A stretch of DNA of 15,015 nucleotides from JAJNPS01 sp031430315 (lineage in GTDB: Bacteria; Pseudomonadota; Alphaproteobacteria; Rhodobacterales; Rhodobacteraceae): the NCBI GenBank assembly GCA_031430315.1, contig JANPBI010000079.1, forward strand, positions 1 through 15,015, in the 5' to 3' direction. Numbering within the stretch: position 1 is the stretch's first letter; every line of letters starts with the position of its first letter. The notes beneath the pieces are model-generated. The model worked only from the letters and a program-made list of their open reading frames with translations, was not told the origin of the DNA and did not search any database. Shown here piece after piece: positions 1 through 7,448 of the stretch. The translations under genes and the position numbers were made by a program.

Positions 1-379
1 CAATGACGCGCCCAAGCACGCGGTGGATCCATTCCGGCCAATAGATCGCCTTGAACGCCTCCAGCGTCATGGCAGAGTTCTGCAGTTTGAACTCGGGCGT
101 CGCCTGATACTTGGTGAATTCGGATTGCCAGTCCGCGTCGGACAAGGGCGGGACTATGCCGGTGACGGGCTTCCATTCCGTGATCGACAGACCGCTGTCC
201 GTCAGGCGCGTCAGACCGCCGACGGCGATCATCACCACCACCAGCAGGAACAGCGACACCAGCCAAAGCCGCACACCGCGCCGAGCACCGATCCGCTGTG
301 CACCGATAGCCCCTTTTTTTGCGGTCGCAACTGCGGCGGTTGATCCAACCTCTTCAAAGATACTGCGTTTGGTCGCCAT
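1..379 (-). CDS. ctaA: Heme A synthase, N-terminal part (cut by window edge)
   Basis: Heme A synthase (CtaA/COX15 family) is an inner-membrane enzyme that oxidises the C8 methyl group of heme O to give heme A for aa3-type cytochrome oxidase. Only the first 126 codons are inside the window; the gene continues past base 1. After a basic N-terminus comes the first membrane helix (about residues 39-54), followed by the family signature GGLTRLTDSGLSITEW and then PVTGIVPP. Further on, WPEWIHRVLGR contains the conserved first heme-ligand histidine region (EWIHR). The ATG at 377-379 is preceded by a good GGAGG ribosome-binding site. The long, low-complexity Ala/Lys-containing N-terminus before the first helix is usual for the alphaproteobacterial COX15-like form. 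The assignment is secure; only completeness is unknown. Confidence 0.95.
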   Translation of the reverse strand, partial: MATKRSIFEEVGSTAAVATAKKGAIGAQRIGARRGVRLWLVSLFLLVVVMIAVGGLTRLTDSGLSITEWKPVTGIVPPLSDADWQSEFTKYQATPEFKLQNSAMTLEAFKAIYWPEWIHRVLGRVI

Positions 380-427
380 GCTGCCTCCGGTTTTAGCGAA
401 ACTAGGCCGTGGGACGGGCGGGTTCAA

Positions 428-453
428 GTCGCGGCACTTTTTGCCGGGGCGAC
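428..453 (-). terminator. Possible weak terminator hairpin after sulP
   Basis: Just past the sulP stop codon, GTCGC+GGCA pairs with TGCC+GCGAC around a CTTTT loop, with a three-base bulge (GGG, 446-448) on one side. On the leftward transcript only two U residues follow, so intrinsic termination would be weak. It may instead be a 3'-end-stabilising structure before ctaA, whose start is about 50 bases further on. Confidence 0.3.
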
Positions 454-455
454 GG

Positions 456-1727
456 TCATGAAGAATTTCGGTCTTGCAATGTCGTTGCGTTCTCGTCTCG
501 ACGCCGGCGCAGCAGTCGCAACACAAACCCCAATGCCACGCCTGCGCCAATCGCCACCGTAAGATCGACGACGACCGTCAGGATCAACGTTATCCCCAGC
601 AGAAATCGGTCGCCCGCCGGCGCAGCCCAATGTTGACGCCATTTTTGGGGCTCCGTCATGTTCCACGCCGTCAAGATCAATAGTCCTGCCAAGGCAGGCA
701 TCGCCAGATATCCGGCAAGAGGGGCCCCCGCCATCATGACTAATAGAATCGTCAAGGCATGTACCAACCCCGAAACCGGTGTCTTTCCTCCCGCCCGGAC
801 ATTCGTGGCCGTCCGTGCTATGGCTCCGGTTGCTGGCAGTCCGCCAAAGAATGCTGAGCCGATGTTCGCGGCACCCTGCGCCAAGAGTTCCGCATTGGGT
901 CTGGAATGCCCCTTGATCATGCGATCCGCCACAGTTGCCGACAGCAAGGACTCAATGCCCGCTAGAAACGCGATAATGATCGCGGACGGCAAAAGCTCCA
1001 TAATCCGCAGGGCGGTCATCTGCGGAATCTGTGGCATTGGCAGGCGGTCCGGCAAGGCGCCAAATCGCTGGAACAATGTGTCGACAGGCACATGGGTCGC
1101 CATGACAAAACCAGACGCCATCGCGACCGCGACGATCAAGCCGGGCAGTCGTGGCGCCATGCGTCGAAACGCCACAATCAGAATCATGGCAGACAGTCCG
1201 ACAAAGACCGCCCAGCCGTTCAGCGTCTCTCGCGACTGCCAAAGGACCGCAATCTTGCCGGAAAAAGCCGCGGGAAGTGCGGTTGTCGTCAGGCCCAGCA
1301 GGTCCTTTAGCTGGCTGGTCGCGATGATGACGCCAATTCCAATGGTGAAACCATTGATCACAGGTTCGGGGACATAGGCCACAAGGTTTCCAGCACGAAA
1401 AAAACCCATCGCCAAGAGAATGATCCCGGCCATCAGCGTTGCCAGGATCAAACCATCCAGGCCGTGTGTGGCGATGACCCCGGCGACAACGACGATAAAT
1501 GCCCCTGTCGGTCCACCGATCTGCACGCGACTGCCCCCGAGCAGCGAGATCAGGAACCCCCCAACAATCGCCGTCACCAGTCCGTGTGCCGGATCCGCAC
1601 CGGACGCAATCGCAATTGCAATACTGAGGGGGATTGCAACCATTGCCACCGTCACTCCCGCCAGCAGATCCGCCAGAAAAAGTGGGACAGAATAGGTTTG
1701 CAGCGTTGTCAGCAACTTGGGTTTCAT
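456..1727 (-). CDS. SulP-family anion transporter lacking a STAS domain
   Basis: This is an inner-membrane SulP (SLC26-like) transporter; the substrate could be sulfate, bicarbonate or another anion and cannot be told from sequence. The N-terminal part has the family pattern DLLAGVTVAMVAIPLSIA (about residues 20-37), followed by GGPTGAF (71-77) and then VPEPVINGFTIGIGV. Hydrophobic segments run almost continuously to residue 405, after which the protein stops in a short basic tail (RRRRDE...). Family members usually carry a cytosolic STAS domain of about 100-150 residues after the membrane part. Here it is absent, and the 76 bases up to ctaA leave no room for it. The ATG at 1725-1727 has an AGGT ribosome-binding site about nine bases upstream. 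It is a single-gene unit between trmJ and ctaA. The family call is firm; the substrate is open. Confidence 0.9.
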   Translation of the reverse strand: MKPKLLTTLQTYSVPLFLADLLAGVTVAMVAIPLSIAIAIASGADPAHGLVTAIVGGFLISLLGGSRVQIGGPTGAFIVVVAGVIATHGLDGLILATLMAGIILLAMGFFRAGNLVAYVPEPVINGFTIGIGVIIATSQLKDLLGLTTTALPAAFSGKIAVLWQSRETLNGWAVFVGLSAMILIVAFRRMAPRLPGLIVAVAMASGFVMATHVPVDTLFQRFGALPDRLPMPQIPQMTALRIMELLPSAIIIAFLAGIESLLSATVADRMIKGHSRPNAELLAQGAANIGSAFFGGLPATGAIARTATNVRAGGKTPVSGLVHALTILLVMMAGAPLAGYLAMPALAGLLILTAWNMTEPQKWRQHWAAPAGDRFLLGITLILTVVVDLTVAIGAGVALGFVLRLLRRRRDENATTLQDRNSS

Positions 1728-1791
1728 CGCCAGAACCTAACTTTCCCGCGACAAAGGGACAATCCAGCTTGGTTCGTGAAATGGACGCTCG

Positions 1792-2565
1792 TCAAGTGAC
1801 GGCGGGGGGATCGTTGGGCGGTCCGCCCTCTTGCTCCTGCCCTTTCAGCCGCCACGCAATCTGACGCAGCATGCCGTGAAAGGTCTGCACTTCCGCTTGC
1901 GTCAGGCCCAGCCGCGCCCACATGTTTCGCAGGTTCTGGCGCATCATCGGGGCCTTGGTTTGCGGAAAAAAGAACCCCGCTGCGGTCAGGCGTTCTTCAA
2001 AGTGGTCACCCAGGCGCTGGACCTCTATCCCGCTTGCAAATTCCGTCCGGGCCAGGCCCATGACTTCGGGCGGCACGGTTTCGGTCTGCCGTTGCCATTC
2101 ATACCCCAAGAGCAGTGCGCATTGCGCCAGGTTCAACGAGGGAAAGTCGGGATTGACCGGCACGGTCACGATGGCTGTCGCCCGGGCGATATCCTCATTC
2201 TCCAACCCCGCACGTTCCGGTCCCAAAAGGATACCCACCCGCTTGCCCTCGGCGGACATGGCGCGGGCCAGCGTCATCGCATGCTCCGGCGTCATGACGG
2301 GTTTGACCAACTCGCGTGGGCGCGCCGTGGTGGCAAACACATAGTCGCAATCGGCGATTGCGGCTGCAACATCGGGGAAAATCCCCGCATGGTCCAAAAG
2401 CCGCCCTGCCCCGCTGGCCATGGCCACCGCCTTGGGGTTTGGCCATCCGTCGCGCGGGCTAACGATGCGCATGTGCTCCAGCCCGAAATTCAGCATCGCG
2501 CGCGCCGCCGCACCGATATTCTCGCCCATCTGCGGACGCACGAGGACAAAGACAGGCGGGATCAT
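1792..2565 (-). CDS. trmJ: tRNA (cytidine/uridine-2'-O-)-methyltransferase, TrmJ type
   Basis: This SPOUT-class methyltransferase of the SpoU/TrmJ group uses S-adenosylmethionine to methylate the ribose 2'-OH of tRNA, position 32 in known TrmJ enzymes. The three family motifs are clear: RPQMGENIGAAARAMLNFGL (residues 10-29), ILLGPERAGLENEDI (112-126) and VPVNPDFPSLNLAQCALLLGYE (135-156). These form the trefoil-knot cofactor site. The C-terminal region (about 190-240) is a helical extension, as in TrmJ. The 257 residues are close to the usual 240-260. The frame is open further upstream, but ATG at 2563-2565 begins exactly where family members begin (MIPPVFVLVRPQ) and has an AAAGG upstream. Its start is divergent from the TfoX-like gene, with 66 bases between them. 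Substrate position is inferred from the family. Confidence 0.9.
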   Translation of the reverse strand: MIPPVFVLVRPQMGENIGAAARAMLNFGLEHMRIVSPRDGWPNPKAVAMASGAGRLLDHAGIFPDVAAAIADCDYVFATTARPRELVKPVMTPEHAMTLARAMSAEGKRVGILLGPERAGLENEDIARATAIVTVPVNPDFPSLNLAQCALLLGYEWQRQTETVPPEVMGLARTEFASGIEVQRLGDHFEERLTAAGFFFPQTKAPMMRQNLRNMWARLGLTQAEVQTFHGMLRQIAWRLKGQEQEGGPPNDPPAVT

Positions 2566-2631
2566 CGGGGACCTTTGGTCATCACTCGCCGCGTGATAGG
2601 CTTTGGCAGGCGCGTTGACAAGGAGACGGGC

Positions 2632-2979
2632 ATGGCCTTCGATCCCGAACTGGCACAGATCTTGCGCGACGACCTTGTGGGCTTGGATGTCGTAGAGAAG
2701 AAGATGTTTGGCGGTCTCGCCTTCCTGTGGAACGGCCACATGGTCTGCGGCTTGCACAAGGGCGGCGCGATGTTTCGCGTCGGGGGTGGTCAGATGGCGG
2801 CAGCTCTTGCGGTACCGGGTGTCCGCAAGATGATGATGGCGACCCGTCCGATGTCGGGGATGATCGACTGCCCACCCGAGGTTGCCAGCGACGAGGCGCG
2901 GCGAGGCGCGCTGATGGCCTTGGCCCTTGCTGCTGTGCGTGATCTGCCGCCCAAGGTAGCCAAGCCCAGGAAAGGCTGA
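2632..2979 (+). CDS. TfoX N-terminal-domain protein
   Basis: This is a 115-residue protein made of a single TfoX N-terminal domain, recognisable from VEKKMFGGLAFLWNGHMVCGL (residues 21-41) and the following GAMFRVGGG. In Haemophilus and Vibrio the full TfoX/Sxy protein, with a second helix-hairpin domain, activates competence genes. Stand-alone N-terminal domains such as this one are common in alphaproteobacteria and have no established role. The C-terminus is a short basic tail (PPKVAKPRKG). The open frame reaches far upstream, antisense to trmJ, but ATG at 2632 is preceded by AAGGAG at the right distance and matches the family start. It is probably co-transcribed with the ThiE-like gene 38 bases downstream. 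Confidence 0.85.
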   Translation: MAFDPELAQILRDDLVGLDVVEKKMFGGLAFLWNGHMVCGLHKGGAMFRVGGGQMAAALAVPGVRKMMMATRPMSGMIDCPPEVASDEARRGALMALALAAVRDLPPKVAKPRKG

Positions 2980-3017
2980 TAGAGCCGGGCACCAGTCAGA
3001 CCAAGGACCCCACCCGC

Positions 3018-3638
3018 ATGGCCGCCGAAGATCGCCCGCAAATCACGCTAATCACTCCGCCGCAGCTGTCGTTGGACAGCTTTCCCGACCTGGTTGCCCG
3101 TGTGATGGATGCAACGGAGATTGCCTGCCTGCGCCTGACGCTGGCCAGCAAGGACCAGGACGTGATCGCACGCGCCGCCGACGCGCTGCGTTTTGTGGCT
3201 CATGCTCGCGACATCCCCATCGTCATCGACCGTCATGTGTTGCTGGTCGAACGCCATGGCCTGGACGGGGTACATTTGGCCGATGGCGCACGATCGGTGC
3301 GCAAGGTCCGCAAAGATCTGGGGGCCGACGCAATCATCGGCACCCATTGCGGCCCGACCCGCCATGAAGGCCTCTCGGCCGGCGAGGCCGGGGCCGACTA
3401 TGTATCCTTTGGCCCGCTGGCTGCCACAACACTGGGCGATGGCGCGGTGGCGGACCTGGATTTGTTCCAGTGGTGGTCGGAAATGATCGAACTGCCTGTC
3501 ATTGCCGAAGGGGGCCTGACGCCCGACCTGGTTGCGACCTTTGCCCCTTTTGCCGATTTCTTTGCTGTGGGGGACGAAATCTGGGCACATGACGATCCGG
3601 TGCTGGCCCTGGCGCGACTGTTGCAGCCGCTGGGCTAG
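3018..3638 (+). CDS. ThiE/TenI-like thiamine phosphate synthase-family protein (degenerate active site)
   Basis: This 206-residue TIM-barrel protein resembles thiamine phosphate synthase (ThiE) and its relative TenI. Family landmarks are present in order: ACLRLTL (36-42), DGVHLADG (83-90), GADYVSFGPL (125-134) and IAEGG (162-166). Several catalytic residues of authentic ThiE seem to be missing. The pyrophosphate-binding R-x-K pair of the (L/F)REK motif reads RLT here, so the lysine is lost. The ND-D metal site reads IDRH, and the GPxxPTxTK loop reads GPLAATTLG. I therefore call it only family-level; it may have another or no thiamine role. The start ATG at 3018 has a weak AAGGA upstream. Its TAG stop shares the palindrome CTAG with the stop of convergent olsA. 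No other thi gene is nearby. Confidence 0.75.
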   Translation: MAAEDRPQITLITPPQLSLDSFPDLVARVMDATEIACLRLTLASKDQDVIARAADALRFVAHARDIPIVIDRHVLLVERHGLDGVHLADGARSVRKVRKDLGADAIIGTHCGPTRHEGLSAGEAGADYVSFGPLAATTLGDGAVADLDLFQWWSEMIELPVIAEGGLTPDLVATFAPFADFFAVGDEIWAHDDPVLALARLLQPLG

Positions 3639-4462
3639 GCCGCGCGAACGGCAGCTTCGAATTCCTGCCGGATCGTGTCTTCGCAATGTCGGGCCAATGC
3701 CTTTCGGTCGGCAAAGTCCCTGACGCGAACGGGGGGATGATAGATAACCTCGACCGATCCCTGCCTTGTGGCGGCAAGCACCTGAACCAGATGACCCGCA
3801 AAAGTCATGTCCCCCCACCATCCGTAAAAGCGCGGGTCGCATCCGGCAGGGGGAAGATACCGGACCGTCACCGGCTGGACATGCAGATCAGGCGGCAGGC
3901 CATCGTCAAAAAAGGCCGCAAAAAGCGAGGACTTGAAAGGCAGGATGCGGCGCGCGTCCGTGCTGGTGCCTTCGGGGAAAAACATCAACCGATGGCCTTG
4001 GCGCAAGCGCCCTTCAAGCTGCTGCTTTTGATCCTTTGCCTCGACCCCGCGCCGCGCAATGAACAGCGTGCCCGTCGCCCGCGCCAGCCAGCCGATGCCT
4101 GCCCAGCCATGCACCTCCGACTTGGCGACGAAATAGACGCGGGCCCTTGCGTTCAGCGCAAAGATGTCCAGCCAACTGCCGTGGTTGGCCACCATCGCCC
4201 CCGGCCCGGTCATGGGCTGCCCGCGCCGAACATGCCGCATGCCAAGGATCGGAAAGGTCAGGCGACATACGGCTTGGGTGACCCAAGGCGTGATCGGCCG
4301 GCGTGGTGAAAACAACGGGGCCTCAACCAGCCGCAGCACCAGCAAAACGGCCAGCCCGCCATAAGTGATGCCCCCAAGGATCAGCCCGCGCAGTCCGGCG
4401 CGCAGGACGCCGCCCGGACCGATGGGGGGGGTGTCCATATCCTTGGCCTGCCAGTCCGTCAT
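3635..4462 (-). CDS. olsA: Lyso-ornithine lipid O-acyltransferase (PlsC-family)
   Basis: OlsA performs the second step of ornithine-lipid synthesis, acylating the hydroxyl of lyso-ornithine lipid with a fatty acid from acyl-ACP at the inner membrane. The protein belongs to the PlsC/LPLAT family. It has an N-terminal membrane helix (about 26-48), the catalytic HxxxxD block ANHGSWLD (92-99, with H94 and D99) and the second motif FFPEGTST (161-168). The 275 residues fit the family. The start ATG overlaps the stop of olsB as ATGA, so the two are translationally coupled; a second ATG eight codons later (MDTPP) is less likely. The OlsB partner directly upstream is what separates this call from a plain lysophosphatidate acyltransferase. 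The gene ends tail to tail with the ThiE-like gene, overlapping by 4 bases. Confidence 0.88.
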   Translation of the reverse strand: MTDWQAKDMDTPPIGPGGVLRAGLRGLILGGITYGGLAVLLVLRLVEAPLFSPRRPITPWVTQAVCRLTFPILGMRHVRRGQPMTGPGAMVANHGSWLDIFALNARARVYFVAKSEVHGWAGIGWLARATGTLFIARRGVEAKDQKQQLEGRLRQGHRLMFFPEGTSTDARRILPFKSSLFAAFFDDGLPPDLHVQPVTVRYLPPAGCDPRFYGWWGDMTFAGHLVQVLAATRQGSVEVIYHPPVRVRDFADRKALARHCEDTIRQEFEAAVRAA

Positions 4463-5301
4463 CCCGGCCCCGCGTTGCGCCGGACATAGAAATCGCGGTG
4501 TCGCGCGCTCATCCTTGTGGTGTCCATGAGCAGGCAAACATCGATCGTATTGAACGCCCGATCGATCCAGGCACCGTCCCCCACCACGCCACCAAGCCGC
4601 AGATAGGCCTTGATCAGTGCGGGCATCGCAGCCATCGCGACCTTGCGATCCAGCGCCGCTTGCGGGACCAAGTCCATCGGCTGCCTTGCGGCCCCCTGCG
4701 CCCGGACCCGCATCTCGGGCGGGGCCAGATGGTAGTGGTGAAGATAGGACAGGGGCTGGTCCAGCGGTGCGGGGTCGGTGCCATGGAAACTGGCCACCCC
4801 GAACATCACGTCGATGCGGCGTTCCAGCACATAATCGGCCAGCCCATTCCACAATCGGTGCATCGCGATACCGCCCCGGTAGTCGGGATGCACGCAAGAC
4901 CGGCCCAGTTCGACCAGTCTGCGTCCAGACCGCAAAAGCGGTGTCAGGTCATATTCCCCGTCCGAGTAAAACCGCCCGACCCGCCCCAATCGATCCAAGG
5001 GCAGCAAGCGATAGGCCCCCACAACATGGTCCAGCCCGTCAGGGTCCCGTTGCGGATCGACGAGCACCAAATGGTCAACATGGTCGTCGAATTCGTCGCG
5101 CTCCAGTCCGGCAGCGTGATCGACCATGGGACCTGCAGCCCCAAGCTCTGTGACGAACACCGCATAGCGCAGCCGCTGCGCTGCGATCAGGTCGCGGTCA
5201 TCGCAGGCCAGCCGAACCTGCAGGGGGACGTCATCCGTGGTCATGCGCACGTTCGGGCCATTATGTCGCAAGGTGGGTTGAAAACGGTCATATTGCAACA
5301 T
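4459..5301 (-). CDS. olsB: L-ornithine N(alpha)-acyltransferase
   Basis: OlsB transfers a 3-hydroxyacyl chain from acyl-ACP to the alpha-amino group of ornithine, making lyso-ornithine lipid, the substrate of OlsA. Diagnostic stretches of the family are RLRYAVFVTELGA (about residues 43-55) and DEFDDHVDHLVL. Further on are VGRFYSDGEYDL, LVELGRSCVHPDYRGG and FGVASFHGTDP. The last third contains LIKAYLRLGG and a DVCLLMDT segment, as in other OlsB proteins. The length of 280 residues is normal. The ATG at 5299-5301 has AAGGG about six bases upstream; the internal ATG (MTTDDVPL) lacks a site. It forms a two-gene operon with olsA through an ATGA overlap. In other alphaproteobacteria ornithine lipids often rise under phosphate limitation, but I see no clear Pho box here. 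Confidence 0.93.
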   Translation of the reverse strand: MLQYDRFQPTLRHNGPNVRMTTDDVPLQVRLACDDRDLIAAQRLRYAVFVTELGAAGPMVDHAAGLERDEFDDHVDHLVLVDPQRDPDGLDHVVGAYRLLPLDRLGRVGRFYSDGEYDLTPLLRSGRRLVELGRSCVHPDYRGGIAMHRLWNGLADYVLERRIDVMFGVASFHGTDPAPLDQPLSYLHHYHLAPPEMRVRAQGAARQPMDLVPQAALDRKVAMAAMPALIKAYLRLGGVVGDGAWIDRAFNTIDVCLLMDTTRMSARHRDFYVRRNAGPG

Positions 5302-5364
5302 GCCCTTGATCCTGTGGCCAATGTTTTGCTGCCAAGGATTGAAATCTGCTGACGCTGTTGCACC

Positions 5365-5547
5365 TTATGCGTGCGGCAGACTGTAATCCGTAACCAGTGG
5401 AACATGTTGCGTATCGATAACCACCTTGCCCTGATGTTCAAAATTGACCGTGACCTTTCCACCGATATTCGATTGGACCTGCCCGAGCCCCCAGTCTAGT
5501 CGGGCCGGATTTCTGACGATCATTCCGGGTTCAAGGACGCTGTTCAT
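5365..5547 (-). CDS. DUF3553 domain protein
   Basis: This small protein of 60 residues is nearly all one DUF3553 domain: LEPGMIVRNPARLDWGLGQV followed by GGKVTVNFEHQGKVVID. The domain looks like a small beta-barrel and also occurs attached to UvrD-type helicases in alphaproteobacteria; its function is unknown. Two starts are possible. The upstream ATG at 5571 has no ribosome-binding site and lies three bases from the divergent chpT start codon. ATG at 5547 follows AGCAGGTG and gives MNSVLEPGM, the usual start of such proteins, so I chose it. olsB lies 63 bases downstream on the same strand and could share the transcript. Confidence 0.85.
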   Translation of the reverse strand: MNSVLEPGMIVRNPARLDWGLGQVQSNIGGKVTVNFEHQGKVVIDTQHVPLVTDYSLPHA

Positions 5548-5573
5548 CACACCTGCTTTAAACGGAGACATAC

Positions 5574-6173
5574 ATGACTAACGCCCCGGACCTTGCTGCC
5601 TTGATCGGGTCGCGGATCTGCCATGACCTTATCAGCCCGATCGGCGCCATCGGCAATGGGGTGGAATTGCTGATGATGGATGGTTCGGTCAACAGTCCCG
5701 AAATGGTGCTGATCTCTGAAAGCGTGGCCCAGGCCAACGCCCGAATCCGGTTTTTTCGTATTGCTTTCGGAGCGGCCGACTTACGTGATCAACGTGTCGC
5801 TCGCACCGAAGTGCAATCAATCCTGGCGGACCAGACACGTGGAGGTCGCCTAAGCATCGGATGGACAAGTCCATCCGACCTACCCCGGATTGACGTGAAG
5901 CTAACGTTCCTGATGCTCATGTGTCTGGAGAATGCGCTGCCCTTTGGCGGGCATATCGCCGTGACCCAAGACGACGGGCGCTGGTTCATCGGGGCCGAAG
6001 CGGACCGCATCAAGCACGACGCCTCCCTGTGGGGTTACCTAGAAGACCCCTCGCACGCCATCGAGGCAACACCCGGACGGGTCCATTTCGCACTGGTTCC
6101 GGGGGAACTGGCGCGCAGCGGTCGCAGCCTGTCCGTCCGGTTCTCCGAAAGGCGGATCGACCTCAGCTATTAG
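5574..6173 (+). CDS. chpT: Histidine phosphotransferase ChpT
   Basis: ChpT carries phosphate from the hybrid kinase CckA to the response regulators CtrA and CpdR, which control cell-cycle and motility genes in alphaproteobacteria. The dimerisation helix carries the signature SRICHDLISPIGAIGNGVEL (residues 13-32), with H17 as the expected phosphorylated histidine. The rest (about 80-199) fits the degenerate ATPase-like fold of ChpT, which does not bind ATP; I see no N, G1 or G2 box. The 199-residue length is normal. A CGGAGA ribosome-binding site precedes ATG 5574. The start lies 26 bases from that of the divergent DUF3553 gene, so promoter elements must overlap coding sequence. The gene ends two bases before the stop of convergent proA. 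Confidence 0.92.
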   Translation: MTNAPDLAALIGSRICHDLISPIGAIGNGVELLMMDGSVNSPEMVLISESVAQANARIRFFRIAFGAADLRDQRVARTEVQSILADQTRGGRLSIGWTSPSDLPRIDVKLTFLMLMCLENALPFGGHIAVTQDDGRWFIGAEADRIKHDASLWGYLEDPSHAIEATPGRVHFALVPGELARSGRSLSVRFSERRIDLSY

Positions 6174-6175
6174 AA

Positions 6176-7438
6176 TCAGGGCCGGATCGTCCCGTCCCCA
6201 GTCACAAGATACTTGAAGCTGGTCAGTTGCTCTGCACCGACGGGTCCGCGTGCATGCATCTTGCCCGTAGCTATGCCGATCTCCGCCCCCATTCCGAACT
6301 CGCCGCCATCGGCGAACTGAGTACTGGCGTTGCGCATCAGGATCGCGGAATCCAGCCGCTCGAAGAACCGTGCCGCGGTCGCATCGTTTTCGGTCAGGAT
6401 GCTTTCGGTGTGGTTTGACCCATAGCGGCGGATATGGGCGATGGCCTCATCGACGCCGTCCACCAGCTTGGCCGCGATGATCATGTCGAGGAATTCGTGG
6501 CCGAAGTCTTCAGGCTTTGCCTTAACCGTGCCGGGCACCTTCAACAGCTCCCCCTCGGTACGGACCTCGACGCCTGCCTTGATCAAATCCTCAATCAGCA
6601 CCACACCATGCTTAGTGTAGAACTGCCAGTCGATCAGCAGGCATTCCGCCGAGCCACACACGCCCGTGCGTCGGGTCTTGGCGTTGATCACCACGCGACG
6701 CGCCTTTTCCAGATCGGCGTCGCGGTCGGCATAGACGTGGCAGATACCCTCAAGATGCGCAAAGACCGGCACCCGCGCCTCGGCCTGCACCAGACCCACC
6801 AGCCCCTTGCCACCGCGTGGGACGATCACGTCGATGTACTGCGTCGCCCGCAGCATGGCCGAAACCATGTCGCGGTCGCGTGTCGGGATCAGCTGGATCG
6901 CAGCCTCGGGCAGGCGCGCCTCACGCAGGCCTGCCACCATGCAGTCATGCAGGACGGTCGAGGTTTCAAAGCTTTCCGACCCGCCGCGCAGGATCACCGC
7001 ATTGCCGGCCTTGAGGCACAGCGCGCCTGCATCCGCCGTCACGTTGGGACGGGATTCATAGATCACGCCGACAACACCCAGCGGGGTCGCCACGCGCTGG
7101 ATATGCAGCCCGTTCGGGCGGTCCCATTCGGCAAGAACGCGTCCCACCGGATCGGGGGCCTCTGCGACGGTGCGCAGGCCGTCGACAATGCCGCGAATGC
7201 GGTGTTCGTTCAGCATCAAGCGGTCGATCATCGCGGGGCTCAGGCCCTTGGCCTCAGCCACATCCATGTCGATGATGTTGGCGTCGAGGATCTCCTGCCT
7301 GCGTTCCCAGACGAAGTGCGCGGCGGAAATGAGGGCGGCATATTTCCGCTCCGACCCGGCATAGGCCAGCTCGGCGGCAGCCGCGCGCGCCTTGGTGCCG
7401 ATCTCGGTCATCAGGTCTGTGATCTGCCCGTCCAACAC
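6176..7438 (-). CDS. proA: Glutamate-5-semialdehyde dehydrogenase (gamma-glutamyl phosphate reductase)
   Basis: ProA reduces gamma-glutamyl phosphate with NADPH to glutamate-5-semialdehyde, the second step of proline synthesis, in the cytosol. Recognisable blocks are TPLGVVGVIYESRPNVTADA, then LKAGNAVILRGGSE, VPRGGKGL and AKTRRTGVCGSAECLL, which contains the catalytic cysteine (about residue 261). GPVGAEQLTSFKY lies near the C-terminus. The length of about 420 residues is normal. No ATG fits well: the frame opens with TTG at 7450, but AGGAG at 7443-7447 points to GTG at 7438 (spacing four) or TTG at 7435 (spacing seven). I chose GTG; the difference is one residue. The gene follows proB after a 55-base gap filled by two hairpins. 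Confidence 0.96.
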   Translation of the reverse strand: MLDGQITDLMTEIGTKARAAAAELAYAGSERKYAALISAAHFVWERRQEILDANIIDMDVAEAKGLSPAMIDRLMLNEHRIRGIVDGLRTVAEAPDPVGRVLAEWDRPNGLHIQRVATPLGVVGVIYESRPNVTADAGALCLKAGNAVILRGGSESFETSTVLHDCMVAGLREARLPEAAIQLIPTRDRDMVSAMLRATQYIDVIVPRGGKGLVGLVQAEARVPVFAHLEGICHVYADRDADLEKARRVVINAKTRRTGVCGSAECLLIDWQFYTKHGVVLIEDLIKAGVEVRTEGELLKVPGTVKAKPEDFGHEFLDMIIAAKLVDGVDEAIAHIRRYGSNHTESILTENDATAARFFERLDSAILMRNASTQFADGGEFGMGAEIGIATGKMHARGPVGAEQLTSFKYLVTGDGTIRP

Positions 7439-7448
7439 TGCTCTCCTC

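Noticed and set aside
2581..2597. ATCAC-N7-GTGAT dyad between trmJ and the TfoX-like gene
   Set aside because: Five-base arms with a seven-base spacer are expected by chance and match no regulator site I know.
2615..2620. Perfect TTGACA before the TfoX-like gene
   Set aside because: It overlaps the ribosome-binding site and lies 12 bases before the start codon, so it cannot serve as the -35 box of that gene unless transcription began inside the coding sequence.
1831..2631. Long N-terminal extension of the TfoX-like protein
   Set aside because: The extension is antisense to trmJ and lacks domain similarity; the ATG at 2632 with AAGGAG is the natural start.
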